Shown one piece after another: positions 45,371 through 54,536 of a DNA stretch of 64,000 bases. Under the pieces are notes generated by a model, which was given only the letters and a program-made list of their open reading frames with translations, made no database searches and had not been told where the DNA came from. Source of the DNA: G965276765 sp965276765 (lineage in GTDB: Bacteria > Actinomycetota > Acidimicrobiia > Acidimicrobiales > Palsa-688); NCBI GenBank assembly GCA_965276765.1, contig OZ255627.1:2604001-2668000 (forward strand), written 5' to 3'. A program made the translations under genes and the position numbers. Every line of letters begins with the position of its first letter. Position 1 is the stretch's first letter.

Positions 45371-46720
45371 GTGACTCGCAGCTATCGTTTCGCCGTTCCC
45401 GTTCTGGTCGCCGGACTGATCGGCTTGGGCGCCTGGCTTCCGCGCATGGATGCCGCCGCTGCACCCAAGTTGCCGGCGATCAGCGCTTCCAAGCTCCTCA
45501 CCAAGGTCGCATCGGAGCACGTATCTCACCTCTCCGGCACGGTCGGATGGACCGCCAACCTCGGCCTGCCGTCGCTCAGCAGCCTCACGAGCGGTGGGGG
45601 CCAGACCGTCTCCTCCGGTTCCGGCTTCGACCCGACCTCCCTCCTCTCGGGGACCCAGCACTTCAACGTCTGGATCGGCGGCGCCAATCGGCAGCGAATC
45701 TCCGCACAGGGCTCCCTGCAGGAAAACGACGTCGTCCGTGACGGCAACCAGGTGTGGCTGTGGAACAGCTCGACCAGTCACGTCACCCATCTGGTCATCC
45801 GCTCGCAGCGGCCGCAGACGAGCGGCTGGACCGGGTACGCCCCGCTGACGGCGCAGAGTTCGACGCCCAAGGGCGGGATGATGGCCAAGCACTGCCCCAA
45901 GGGCATGGCCGGCTCGATGGTCCCGTCGGGTGCCAAGCGACACACCTTTAGCTACCACGGCCCGATGGCCAAGGACGGCTCGATGGCCAAGGCCGCTTCG
46001 ATGGGCACCGCCGGGTCGGCAATGTCCGCAGCGTCCATGGCGGAGTCGCTCACCCCCCAGGCCGTAGCCAGCGATGTCCTGGCCGGGCTCAAGGCCTCGA
46101 CCACGTCGGTCTCTGTCGGTTCACCGGTCCGGGTGGCCGGCCGCTCCGCCTATGTCCTTCACCTGACGCCCGATCGTTCGGTCGCGGCCAACCGAGCTTC
46201 CACGGTGTCGTCGATTGACTTGGCCGTGGACGCTACGACCGGGTTGCCGCTGCAGGTCTCGGTCTACGCCACGGGACAGTCGTCGCCGGCGCTCCAGTTC
46301 GGCTACACGGCGATCGACTACTCGGCCCCTTCGGCCTCCGCTCTGAGCGCACCTAAGGGTACGACCACGTCGACCAAGGTCGTCCACCTGCCGGGTCCCG
46401 GAGCCGTCGCCTCTCACACCCATCTCCGCCCGGCGCACCGCCAGCCGGCGGGACATCAGTCAAACGGGCCCAAGGTCATCGGCTCCGATTGGGGTTCGAT
46501 CTTCAGCCTCTCGGGTGGCACGCACCTGTTCGCATCGGGCTCGGGGGCCACGAGCAGCGAGCTGACCACGGCGACCACCGCCGTATCGGGCTCGTGGGGC
46601 TCGGGTCGGCTCTTCAAGTCGGCGCTCGTCAACGCTCTGTTCCTCCCCAACGGCCGGGTGCTCGTCGGCTTCGCCACGCCGTCCGCCCTCGAGCACGCCG
46701 CCAGCGGGCTCGCGTCCTGA
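45371..46720 (+). CDS. Secreted LolA/RseB-like protein with methionine-rich insert
   Basis: A 449-residue exported protein with an N-terminal membrane anchor or signal segment (about 8-24) and Ala-rich cleavage region. The mature part has the beta-rich repeat pattern of LolA/RseB-like lipid-binding folds (FNVWIGGANRQRISAQG; NQVWLWNSS; VAGRSAYVLHLTPD). Residues about 170-223 contain nine Met with His and Cys (MMAKHCPKGM, PMAKDGSMAKAASMG), an insertion unusual for the family and suggestive of metal or flexible-loop function. It is followed by an ABC ATPase and permease, an arrangement I associate with actinobacterial LolA-like genes. Likely an envelope-stress or export system component. Confidence 0.75.
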   Translation: MTRSYRFAVPVLVAGLIGLGAWLPRMDAAAAPKLPAISASKLLTKVASEHVSHLSGTVGWTANLGLPSLSSLTSGGGQTVSSGSGFDPTSLLSGTQHFNVWIGGANRQRISAQGSLQENDVVRDGNQVWLWNSSTSHVTHLVIRSQRPQTSGWTGYAPLTAQSSTPKGGMMAKHCPKGMAGSMVPSGAKRHTFSYHGPMAKDGSMAKAASMGTAGSAMSAASMAESLTPQAVASDVLAGLKASTTSVSVGSPVRVAGRSAYVLHLTPDRSVAANRASTVSSIDLAVDATTGLPLQVSVYATGQSSPALQFGYTAIDYSAPSASALSAPKGTTTSTKVVHLPGPGAVASHTHLRPAHRQPAGHQSNGPKVIGSDWGSIFSLSGGTHLFASGSGATSSELTTATTAVSGSWGSGRLFKSALVNALFLPNGRVLVGFATPSALEHAASGLAS

Positions 46721-47778
46721 GCGAGACGAGCAGTTCGGCCATCGTCAGCGATGGCCTAACCAAACGCTTCGGTGATACCGCCGTCGTCGATCGCATCGGC
46801 CTCGACGTGCCCACGGGGAGCGTGTTCGGCTTTCTCGGTCCGAACGGCTCGGGGAAGACCACGACCATCCGCATGCTGCTCGGGCTCATCGCCCCGACGG
46901 CGGGATCGTGGAGTCTGCTCGGACAGGAGATGCCGGCGGCAGCACCGTCCGCCCTCGGCCGCATCGGCGCCCTGATCGAGGGGCCGGCGTTCTACCCGTG
47001 GTTATCGGGTCGCGACAACCTGGCCAGGATCGATGCCGCCGGCCCCGACGGCCAGCGCGCCTCGCGAGAGGCCCGCATCGACGAGGCCCTGATCCGGGTC
47101 GGGCTCACTGCGGCGGCGAAGAAGAAGTACAAGGCCTACTCGCTCGGTATGCGTCAGCGACTGGGGCTGGCCTCGGCGCTGATGCGACCCCGTGACCTGC
47201 TCGTGCTCGACGAGCCCACCAACGGGATGGACCCGCAGGGCACACGCGAGATCAGGCATCTGGTCACGGACCTAGCGTCGGACGGCACGACCGTATTCCT
47301 CTCGAGTCATCTCCTCTCGGAGATCGAGCAGGTGTGCACCCACGCCGCGGTCATGGCGCAGGGGGTGCTGCTCGCGCAGGGCACGATCGGCGACCTGAGG
47401 GCAACCGGCACGGCCCGTCTGCGAGTGGAGGTCGACGACCCCGAACGAGCGGCCAAGATCCTCGAGGGCCTCGGGCTCCTCGAGGTCCGGGTGGGCCTCG
47501 GCGAGGTCACGGCCCGTCTCGGCGATGTACCGGGCTCCGCCGACACCCCCACGAGCTGGGAAGACCCACAGCGTGCCGCGACCGGCGTGCCAGGCTCCGG
47601 CGGTGGTCTCCCTGCATCGCGGTCGACGCCGGCCGATGCCGCCTCGGTCGGCGCGGAGCAATGCTGCCGGGAGCTCGTCCTGGCCGGCATCGGCGTGCGG
47701 GGCCTCGCCACCGAACGTCCCAGCCTCGAGGACTTCTTCGTCGGCTTGACGGGGGAGGGCTTCGATGTTGCTCGCTGA
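46717..47778 (+). CDS. ABC transporter ATP-binding protein
   Basis: A 353-residue ATPase with Walker A GPNGSGKTT at 41-49, signature YSLGMRQRLGLA at 141-152 and Walker B LLVLDEPTNGMDP at 161-173. A longer C-terminal extension (about 250-353) has a linker rich in Gly/Ser and Pro. In this frame there is no ATG, GTG or TTG before the core domain; the best start is CTG 46717, which overlaps the previous stop as CTGA, a non-canonical but coupled initiation. It pairs with the permease that overlaps its end by 14 bp. Together with the LolA-like protein it may export or extract a lipid or peptide. Confidence 0.82.
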   Translation: MSETSSSAIVSDGLTKRFGDTAVVDRIGLDVPTGSVFGFLGPNGSGKTTTIRMLLGLIAPTAGSWSLLGQEMPAAAPSALGRIGALIEGPAFYPWLSGRDNLARIDAAGPDGQRASREARIDEALIRVGLTAAAKKKYKAYSLGMRQRLGLASALMRPRDLLVLDEPTNGMDPQGTREIRHLVTDLASDGTTVFLSSHLLSEIEQVCTHAAVMAQGVLLAQGTIGDLRATGTARLRVEVDDPERAAKILEGLGLLEVRVGLGEVTARLGDVPGSADTPTSWEDPQRAATGVPGSGGGLPASRSTPADAASVGAEQCCRELVLAGIGVRGLATERPSLEDFFVGLTGEGFDVAR

Positions 47779-48565
47779 GCTTCACACCCTGTTCCGGCGC
47801 ACGATCGTCCGGGTGCTGCTCATCGTGCTGTTCCTCATCCCGGTCCTCCTTGCCGTCGCCGTCGACGTGTCGGGTGGCCCGACCTCGGGCAACGGTCCGA
47901 CGTTTCTCGACCAGGTCTCCCACAACGGCGTCTTCGCCGCCCTCGCCGGTCTCACCGTGTGCATCCCGTTCTTCCTGCCGCTGACCGTCGCCGTCGTCGC
48001 CGGCGACACCATCGCCGGCGAGACAAGCCTCGGCACCCTTCGCTACCTTCTGACCCGTCCTTCGGGGCGGCTGCGGCTGCTCGCGGTCAAGGCGGTCACC
48101 GTCCTGGCATTCTCCCTGGTGGCGGCCATCGTGGTTGCCGTCGGCGGGCTGATCGCCGGTGCCGTCCTCTTTCCCCTCGGCCCGGTGATCGGCCTGTCAG
48201 GGACGAGCTTCTCCCTCGCAGACGGCATCGGGCGCACGCTGCTCGCCGCCGTCGTCGTGGGGGCTTCGCTGCTCGGGATCGGAGCCGTCGGGCTGTTCAT
48301 CTCCACCCTTGTCAACACCCCGGTGCCGGCGATGGTCGTCACGGCCGGCCTTGTCGTCGTGGCGCTCGTCGCCGACAGCGTCCCGCAGCTGTCGTTCGTC
48401 CACCCGTGGCTGTTCAGCCACGAATGGTTGAGCTTTGGCGACCTCCTCCGCACTCCGGTCGTCTGGCAGGGGATCCGACAGGATCTGCTCCTTCAGCTCG
48501 GCTACATTGCCGTGTTCGGCGCGGCCGCGTGGGCCCGCTTCACCACCAGGGACATCCTGGCCTAG
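47765..48565 (+). CDS. ABC transporter permease (ABC-2 type)
   Basis: A 266-residue membrane protein with about six helices. A short N-terminus LLAELHTLFRRT precedes the first helix, and a conserved AGDTIAGETSLGTLRYLLTRP loop typical of ABC-2 permeases follows the second. It partners the ATPase encoded immediately upstream, with 14 bp overlap. The substrate is unknown. Confidence 0.88.
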   Translation: MLLAELHTLFRRTIVRVLLIVLFLIPVLLAVAVDVSGGPTSGNGPTFLDQVSHNGVFAALAGLTVCIPFFLPLTVAVVAGDTIAGETSLGTLRYLLTRPSGRLRLLAVKAVTVLAFSLVAAIVVAVGGLIAGAVLFPLGPVIGLSGTSFSLADGIGRTLLAAVVVGASLLGIGAVGLFISTLVNTPVPAMVVTAGLVVVALVADSVPQLSFVHPWLFSHEWLSFGDLLRTPVVWQGIRQDLLLQLGYIAVFGAAAWARFTTRDILA

Positions 48566-48586
48566 CCGGCCGTAAGGCGAGCTCAT

Positions 48587-50080
48587 TTGACGACCGACCT
48601 CGCCTCCCAGCCGGCAGCCGCAAGCGGCCGATGGCGACCTGGGCCGCCGCCGAGTGATCTCGCCGCCTACCGGTTCGGTCGCGCCATCCTCTTCAGCCTG
48701 GCGGTCGGTGGGATCTCCCTGTTCGCCATGCCCGACGGCATCGGCTACGACCCGTGGTCGTGGCTCGTGTGGGGGAGGGAGCTCTCCCACCTCAACCTGG
48801 TGACGGCCGGCGCCGCTTCATCGGTGAAGCCGTTGCCGATGCTTGTCGATGCGGTTCTCACCATCGCCGGGCCCGCAGGCCCGGACCTGTGGCTCGTCGT
48901 TGCCCGGGCGGGCACGGTCATGGCCCTGCTGCTCGCATTTCGTCTCGGGACCAGGCTCGGAGGAAGAGCGGCCGGGCTCATCGCCACCGCGGGGCTGCTG
49001 ACGAGCTTCCAGCTGATCGGGTACCTGACCATCTCAGGGATGTCGGAGCCGATCGGGGCGGCCTTCGCCCTCGCCGCCTGCGAGGCGCACATCGAGCGTC
49101 GCCGCTGGACCGCCCTGCTCCTGCTGTTCGGCGCCAGCCTCGTGAGGATCGAGGTGTGGGGGTTCATGGTCGTCTATGCCGCCGTCTGGATCCTGCCCCG
49201 ATCACGGCACAGAGTCAGATCGGCCGCGGTCGTCGGCGGCGTCCTCGTCGTGGTGCTCCTCGCCTGGTTGCTGCCCGACGTGATCGGCTCCGGCAGCGCC
49301 CTGCGGTCGGCGTCGCGGGCCACCTTCCAAAGTCAGGGCGGTCCGCTCGCCGCCAGGTACCCGGGCCTCGCGACCCTCAAGGAGGCGACTGGGATCCTGG
49401 TTATCCCCATGTCGGTCGCCTTTGTCATCGAGGTTGCGATCGGCCTCGTTGCGCTTGTGCGCCGCCACCGTGTCATTGCCAGTCTCGGCCTCGCCGGCGT
49501 GGCCGTGGCGTGGGTGGTCGTCGAGGCAGTCATGGCCCAGCTCCATCTGGCCAGCGGTGCCCCTCGATACCTCCTGCCCGCCGTCGGTCTCGCGTCGGTC
49601 GTCGCCGGAGCCTTCTGGGTTCGTGCCACCCGGTGGCTCGCCGCCCGGGTGGCCGCCCCGAGCGCCAAGCGGCTCGCCGGCCCGGGCGTCGGCGTCGTGC
49701 TCGTCGCCACCTCGGCCGCGGGGCTCGTCAACTGGTCTGCTCGGGTCGACGGTGGCTGGCAGAACAACGGGCAGCTCGCCACCCTCACCCGGGCTCTCCC
49801 CGCTGCGGCGGCGGGTGCGGGGGGCACCGGGAGGATCCTCGACTGCGGTCGGATCGCCACCGCGCCGCTCCAGGTTCCCGCGCTCTCGTGGGTCCTGCGG
49901 GTCCCCCTCGGCGACGTCCACGACGATCCGAGCGTCCCGGGCACGGTGTTTTCGCCGGCGCCGAGACAGCCGGTGATCCCGGCCCGGGACGCCCACGCGT
50001 ACCGACCGGTCGAATCTGGGGGAGCGACCCCGCCGTGGCAGGTGCTCACCACGTGTCCACTCGAAGGCTCCGTACCCTAG
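48587..50080 (+). CDS. Polytopic membrane protein, GT-C-like
   Basis: A 497-residue protein with roughly ten membrane segments and a soluble C-terminal domain (about 385-497). The early segment YDPWSWLVWGREL with acidic and aromatic residues facing the first external loop resembles GT-C (dolichyl-phosphate-type) glycosyltransferases. The family is not certain. The start is TTG 48587, 21 nt after the permease stop, so it is probably part of that operon. It ends before a large hairpin. Confidence 0.7.
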   Translation: MTTDLASQPAAASGRWRPGPPPSDLAAYRFGRAILFSLAVGGISLFAMPDGIGYDPWSWLVWGRELSHLNLVTAGAASSVKPLPMLVDAVLTIAGPAGPDLWLVVARAGTVMALLLAFRLGTRLGGRAAGLIATAGLLTSFQLIGYLTISGMSEPIGAAFALAACEAHIERRRWTALLLLFGASLVRIEVWGFMVVYAAVWILPRSRHRVRSAAVVGGVLVVVLLAWLLPDVIGSGSALRSASRATFQSQGGPLAARYPGLATLKEATGILVIPMSVAFVIEVAIGLVALVRRHRVIASLGLAGVAVAWVVVEAVMAQLHLASGAPRYLLPAVGLASVVAGAFWVRATRWLAARVAAPSAKRLAGPGVGVVLVATSAAGLVNWSARVDGGWQNNGQLATLTRALPAAAAGAGGTGRILDCGRIATAPLQVPALSWVLRVPLGDVHDDPSVPGTVFSPAPRQPVIPARDAHAYRPVESGGATPPWQVLTTCPLEGSVP

Positions 50081-50100
50081 GCATCCGCCCGCCGTTCGGT

Positions 50101-50168
50101 GCGCCGGATTTTTCTGGCGATGTTGACGTCGGAATCCACCGTCAACATCGCTAGGAAAAATCCTTCGC
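50101..50168 (+). terminator. Large hairpin between convergent genes
   Basis: GGATTTTTCTGGCGATGTTGAC (50106-50127) pairs with 50141-50163 with one bulge and one G-U, leaving a loop of 13 nt; outer GCGC pairs extend it. It separates the convergent GT-C-like and dapD genes. The T-run is in the left arm and the A-run in the right, so it is not a classic intrinsic terminator, but a bidirectional 3'-end function is likely. Confidence 0.55.
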
Positions 50169-50170
50169 GC

Positions 50171-51142
50171 CTACACCGGACGGTGAAGGTCGGCGTTGAG
50201 CGTTCCCCAGCTGCGGTCACGTCGCTTGGCCTCGATCGCGCCGGTGAGGCTGTTGTGCCAGAACAGCAGACCGGGCTTGCCGCTCAGCTCCCTTGCCCTG
50301 ACCACCCGGCCGTCCTCGCCGGTCACCTTGGTCCCGGCCGTCACGTAGCACCCGGCCGCAACCACGCACCCGTCACCGAGCGAGATGCCGATGCCGGCGT
50401 TGGCGCCGACGAGGCAATCGCGCCCGACCGTGATCACCTCGCTGCCGCCACCGGAGAGCGTCCCCATGATCGAGGCGCCGCCACCGATGTCGGAGCCGTC
50501 CCCGACCGTTACGCCGGCGCTTATCCGACCCTCGACCATGGAAGCGCCGAGCGTGCCGGCGTTGTAGTTGACGAACCCCTCATGCATGACGACGGTCCCT
50601 GGGGCCAGGTGGGCGCCGAGCCTGACCCGGTCGCCGTCGGCGATCCGCACGCCATCGGGCACGACGTAGTCGACCATCCGCGGGAAGCGGTCCACGCCGA
50701 GGACCGTCAGCCGAGCGCCCGAGCGCCTGGCCCGCAGCCTGGCCGCGTCGACCTCCTCCGGTGCGCAGGCACCCCGGTCGGTCCACGCCACGATGGGGAG
50801 CACGCCGAAGATCCCCTCGAGGTTGATCGACCGGGGCACGGCCAGGCGGGACGAAAGGAGGTGCAGGCGCAGGTACCCATCGGCGGCATCGGCGGGGGCG
50901 GCGTCGAGGTCGATGCGGCGCCGCACCGCCACCGTCCTCACCCCCCGCACCGGGTCCGCCGGCCCGCCATCCTCCCCCCCGTCCGCCCCGCCTGCCTCGC
51001 CCTCACCGAGGCCGAGGCGCGGGTACCAGACGTCGAGCACCACGTCGTCGCTCGTGACCGTCGCCCAGCCCTGACCCCAGGCCCAGCGTTCTCCGTCGCC
51101 GGCGGGGTCATTCCCCGAGACAGTCCCCGAAACATCCGTCAT
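50171..51142 (-). CDS. dapD: Tetrahydrodipicolinate N-succinyltransferase
   Basis: Lysine/DAP pathway enzyme of 323 residues, the actinobacterial DapD type. It forms a left-handed beta-helix trimer: hexapeptide-type repeats run through VRIADGDRVRLGAHLAPGTV and ISAGVTVGDGSDIGGGASIMG, with Glu in MVEGRISAG in the position of the catalytic Glu. The N-terminal domain is extended by a Gly/Asp-rich loop. ATG 51142 is preceded by TAAGGT (plus strand 51151-51156) at 8 nt. It is divergent in function from its convergent neighbour and followed upstream by an alpha/beta hydrolase. Confidence 0.94.
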   Translation of the reverse strand: MTDVSGTVSGNDPAGDGERWAWGQGWATVTSDDVVLDVWYPRLGLGEGEAGGADGGEDGGPADPVRGVRTVAVRRRIDLDAAPADAADGYLRLHLLSSRLAVPRSINLEGIFGVLPIVAWTDRGACAPEEVDAARLRARRSGARLTVLGVDRFPRMVDYVVPDGVRIADGDRVRLGAHLAPGTVVMHEGFVNYNAGTLGASMVEGRISAGVTVGDGSDIGGGASIMGTLSGGGSEVITVGRDCLVGANAGIGISLGDGCVVAAGCYVTAGTKVTGEDGRVVRARELSGKPGLLFWHNSLTGAIEAKRRDRSWGTLNADLHRPV

Positions 51143-51259
51143 GGCGGACAACCTTACGGTCCCCGCCCGGCCCCGCCATCCGCCGCATCGAAGGCGCCCC
51201 GGGTCCCGCCGCGAAGCAACCGGTGTCCCCGGCGGCGATGAAAGCTCCCTGTCGCCGTC

Positions 51260-52216
51260 TCAACCCACCCACGCCGCCAACCACGTCCCCATGGTCTCGT
51301 AGGCCCGTCGCCGGGCCGGGAGGGCGGAGAGGAACAGGTCGTGGAGCCCGTCGGCGATCCGCACGACCGTGACGTGGCGCCCGAGCGCCGGCGCCCACCT
51401 GGCGATGGAGTCGGCGTCGAGGACCGCATCACCTCGGCGCAGGTCGTCGTCCCAGCCCTTGACGGTCACGGTTCTCGTCGACGACATGACCAGGGCAGGA
51501 ACGGCGAGATCCAGTCCGGCGTGCAGGCGGCGGTGCCCATCGATCACGGCGGTCAGCCAGCCGAGCCTGACAGGGAAGCCCGGCGACGGCTTCCACGCCA
51601 GGTCGAAGTCCCACTCTCCCTTCCGGCTGGCGTGGATGCTGTCGCCGTAGAGCGAATCGACGCCGCCGGCGGGCAGGGTCCGCATCGGCTGGCGGCGGCC
51701 GACGACCGAAGCGGCCCGCCCCACCAGGGCCCGGACGACGGCCGGCTGCTTGAACTCGAGGAACGGGCTGTTGAGCACCAGCCCGTCGACGGGCACCTCC
51801 GGCCGGCGCTTCACCCACAGCGCCAGGATGAGCCCGCCGGTCGAGTGCCCGGCGAGCACGAGACGCTCGTGGCCAACGCTGCGGATCACGGCGACGGCGT
51901 TGTCGAGGTCCTCGTCGTAGTCGCGCAGGTCGGTGCAGTAGTTGGCCGTCTGCCCGGGAAGCAGCGAGCGGCCGTAGCGGCGGAGGTCGACGGCGTAGAA
52001 GTCGATGCCCCGCTCCAGGTACCAGGCGGCCAGCTCGCGTTGGAAGAAGTAGTCGTTGTAGCCGTGCACGTAGAGCGCAGCCCGCCGGCTCGGCGCCGCC
52101 GCGCCTCGGTGTCGGACGAGCGTGGCCACAGGCTCCTCGTCCGTCAAGGGGCGCAGGGCCAGGGTGGCCGCATCGAACCCTGCGCCGAGGATGTCGGGGC
52201 GCCAGTCGACGTTCAC
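51260..52216 (-). CDS. Alpha/beta hydrolase (serine aminopeptidase S33/lysophospholipase-like)
   Basis: A 318-residue hydrolase. The oxyanion-hole region is ALYVHGYNDYFFQ, the nucleophile Ser is in LVLAGHSTGGLIL, and the late HDLFLSALPARR contains the catalytic His, with the acid in between. GTG 52216 starts 7 nt after the ppgK stop (reading direction), so it is probably co-transcribed. Likely substrates are acylglycerols or similar esters; the sequence does not decide. Confidence 0.82.
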   Translation of the reverse strand: MNVDWRPDILGAGFDAATLALRPLTDEEPVATLVRHRGAAAPSRRAALYVHGYNDYFFQRELAAWYLERGIDFYAVDLRRYGRSLLPGQTANYCTDLRDYDEDLDNAVAVIRSVGHERLVLAGHSTGGLILALWVKRRPEVPVDGLVLNSPFLEFKQPAVVRALVGRAASVVGRRQPMRTLPAGGVDSLYGDSIHASRKGEWDFDLAWKPSPGFPVRLGWLTAVIDGHRRLHAGLDLAVPALVMSSTRTVTVKGWDDDLRRGDAVLDADSIARWAPALGRHVTVVRIADGLHDLFLSALPARRRAYETMGTWLAAWVG

Positions 52217-52223
52217 GCCGGGG

Positions 52224-53009
52224 TCAGTGCGTTCGTTCCCAGAGCTTGATGCCACCGAGGATGCCGGCGCTGTTGTCGACGACGGTCACGTCGGCGGGCA
52301 GGTCGAGGTCGAGCTTGGACGAGTTGCCCCCGCCGAGGTAGCAGTGGTCGAAGTAGCACAGCGCCCGGAAGGCGTCGATGGCCTCGGCGACGCGCTTCTG
52401 CCATTTTTTGTGACCGATCGACTTGCGGTTGGCGTCGCCGATGACGTCGTTGTAGGTCTGGCCCTTGTGGAACGGGTGGTGGGCGAACTCGAGGTGCGGG
52501 AGCAGCAGCCCGTCGTGGAAGAAGGCGCTTCCGAGCCCGGTGCCGAGTGTGAGGACGAGCTCGAGCCCGGCGCCCTTGACCACCGCCGCGCCCTGCAGGT
52601 CGGCGTCGTTGGCGACCTTGCACGGCTTGGTCAGGGCCTGGCCGAGCTCGCCTTGCAGGTCGAAGCGGGCCCAGGCGTCGGTGAGCTTGGTGGACGGCTC
52701 GCCGCCGGGACCGTGGGGCGAGACGAAATGGGGGGCCGACAGGATCCGCCCGTCTCGCACCATCCCGGGGAACCCGGCCGAGACCCGGTCGTAATGGGGG
52801 AGGGAGGAGACGAGGTCGGTGAGGACGGTCACGAGCTTGGCCGGCGGGAGCGGATAGGGGGTGTCGATGCGGACACGGTCGTGTTCCATGTCGCCGGTCC
52901 TGTCGAGGACGGATGCCTTCAGCCCCGTGCCGCCGATATCGATGGCGAGGGTGTCGAGGCCAGGCGGCGAGCCCGCAGAGGGGTGCGAATCGGAGCCAGG
53001 CGTGACCAT
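52224..53009 (-). CDS. ppgK: Polyphosphate glucokinase
   Basis: A 261-residue ROK-family kinase that phosphorylates glucose using polyphosphate (or ATP). Phosphate-binding LAIDIGGTGLKASVLD is at the N-terminus; HFVSPHG follows; NDADLQGAAV and LTLGTGLGSAFF are the central sugar and phosphate segments. The C-terminal GGGNSSKLDLDLP matches actinobacterial PpgK. ATG 53009 sits 7 nt after a TACATT hexamer (plus strand 53017-53022), so the transcript is likely leaderless. PpgK is a near-signature of actinobacteria. Confidence 0.93.
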   Translation of the reverse strand: MVTPGSDSHPSAGSPPGLDTLAIDIGGTGLKASVLDRTGDMEHDRVRIDTPYPLPPAKLVTVLTDLVSSLPHYDRVSAGFPGMVRDGRILSAPHFVSPHGPGGEPSTKLTDAWARFDLQGELGQALTKPCKVANDADLQGAAVVKGAGLELVLTLGTGLGSAFFHDGLLLPHLEFAHHPFHKGQTYNDVIGDANRKSIGHKKWQKRVAEAIDAFRALCYFDHCYLGGGNSSKLDLDLPADVTVVDNSAGILGGIKLWERTH

Positions 53010-53147
53010 GAGCACAAATGTAGTGAGGGCGGCCTGCGCTCCGCCGTCCCACCGGCCGGGCCGACCTCCTGACATCTGTCATGGCGCCTTCGGGACGGGC
53101 GCCACTTCCCGGCGGGTCGGCCCGGCGCGTACGGTCGAGCTCGGTAG

Positions 53148-54536
53148 GTGATGCCAATGCCGGTGATGCCAATGCCGGGCCGAGGGCCGATGTCTGCAGT
53201 GGGCGACGTGGACGTCGCCGCATCCGAGGTGACGACGGGTGCTTCGGACGCGGACTGCCCTCGGTCAAATTCGCGGCCGGCATCGTGGCTTTTGGGCCTA
53301 CTGAGCCGCGGCCCGTTCCTCGAAGGCCCCGGCAAGGACCGACCGGTCGGGCTCACCGGAGTCGGGCCCGCAGCCGCAGGGGTTGCAGACGTCGCGGTCG
53401 CCGGCGGCGTCAGGCGGTGGCGAAGCGATCGCAGCCTGGCCGGGCGGTCCGTCGCCCTGATCTGGCTGGTCTTCTTGATCGAGCCCCTCCTGCAGCTCCT
53501 GAACGACGGCTCGAAGGTGACGGCGACGCATCGCCTCGTGACCATCGCCGTTGTGGTGGTCTTCGCCACCCTGTACTGCACCCTCAACCTGGTCTCCGAC
53601 GAGCGAACCAACGCCATGTCGCCGGCGGCCAACCTCACCGTCGTGGCCGCCATGTGGGCGCTCACGGTCTTTCTCGTCTTCTACGACCGGCCGAGCTGGG
53701 ACTACGAGTTCATCTTCAGCGTCTTTCCTGCCATGCGTCTCCTCGGCTGCCGACCCCGAACGGTGATCGGCACGGCCGTGGTCGCCATCGGTGTAGGAGT
53801 GATCGCCGGGCTCGACCCGAGCGACCTCCTCGTGATCGCCGTCATCATCGTCGGGGTCGGCATCAGCATGTTCGGTGTGTTCCGCCTCATCGACGCCAAC
53901 GTCGCCCTGCAAGGAGCGCAGGCCGACCAGGCCCGGGCGGCCGTTGCCGAGGAACGCCTCCGCTTCGCGCGCGACCTCCACGATCTGCTTGGGCATTCGC
54001 TCTCGGTGATCAGCCTGAAGAGCGAGGTGGCCGCCAAGGTGCTGACCTCAGATGTGGACAGGGCCGGGAGGGAGGTCGACGAGATCCACGACATCGCCCG
54101 CCGGGCCCTGCGCGAGGTGCGTGACGCCGTGAGCGGCTACCGCCAGACCACGGTGGACGTCGAGCTGGCCGGCGCCAGGACGGCGCTCGCCGCCGCCGGC
54201 ATCGCCTGGCAGGAGGACATCACCGACGTCGACCTGCCCGAGGACGTCGAGGCCACGCTGGCGTGGACGCTGCGCGAGGGGGTCACCAACGTGTTGCGCC
54301 ACGCCGGCGCGTCGGCGTGCGAGCTGCGCATCGGCGCCGACGACGAGCTCGTGACCGTCACCGTGGCCGACGACGGTGGGGGCTGCGGTGCGCCAAAGGA
54401 CGGGGCCGATCCCCTCCCCATCCCCGGTAATGGCCTGGCCGGTCTCGGCGAGCGGGTGGCGGCCCTCGACGGTCGCATCGACGCCGGTCCCGGTGCCGAC
54501 GGCGGCTTCACCCTGCGCGTCTCGCTGCCCCGGTGA
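53148..54536 (+). CDS. NarL-type sensor histidine kinase (DesK-like)
   Basis: A 462-residue kinase. Four to six membrane segments lie between about 100 and 235. The dimerisation/phosphoacceptor helix is RFARDLHDLLGHSLSVISLK with phosphorylatable His; the ATP-binding domain contains REGVTNVLRHAGAS (N box), VADDGGG and GLAGLGERV. Start is uncertain: GTG 53148, ATG 53151 or ATG 53190 are possible; a 15-bp repeat encodes MPMPVMPMPG there. TACGGT at 53130-53135 may be the -10. It overlaps the response regulator gene (GTGA). Confidence 0.9.
   Translation: MMPMPVMPMPGRGPMSAVGDVDVAASEVTTGASDADCPRSNSRPASWLLGLLSRGPFLEGPGKDRPVGLTGVGPAAAGVADVAVAGGVRRWRSDRSLAGRSVALIWLVFLIEPLLQLLNDGSKVTATHRLVTIAVVVVFATLYCTLNLVSDERTNAMSPAANLTVVAAMWALTVFLVFYDRPSWDYEFIFSVFPAMRLLGCRPRTVIGTAVVAIGVGVIAGLDPSDLLVIAVIIVGVGISMFGVFRLIDANVALQGAQADQARAAVAEERLRFARDLHDLLGHSLSVISLKSEVAAKVLTSDVDRAGREVDEIHDIARRALREVRDAVSGYRQTTVDVELAGARTALAAAGIAWQEDITDVDLPEDVEATLAWTLREGVTNVLRHAGASACELRIGADDELVTVTVADDGGGCGAPKDGADPLPIPGNGLAGLGERVAALDGRIDAGPGADGGFTLRVSLPR

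Noticed and set aside
51203..51221. Third copy of the 82-bp repeat
   Set aside because: Only about 17 of 19 bases match one arm and the rest of the element cannot be aligned; too short to claim.
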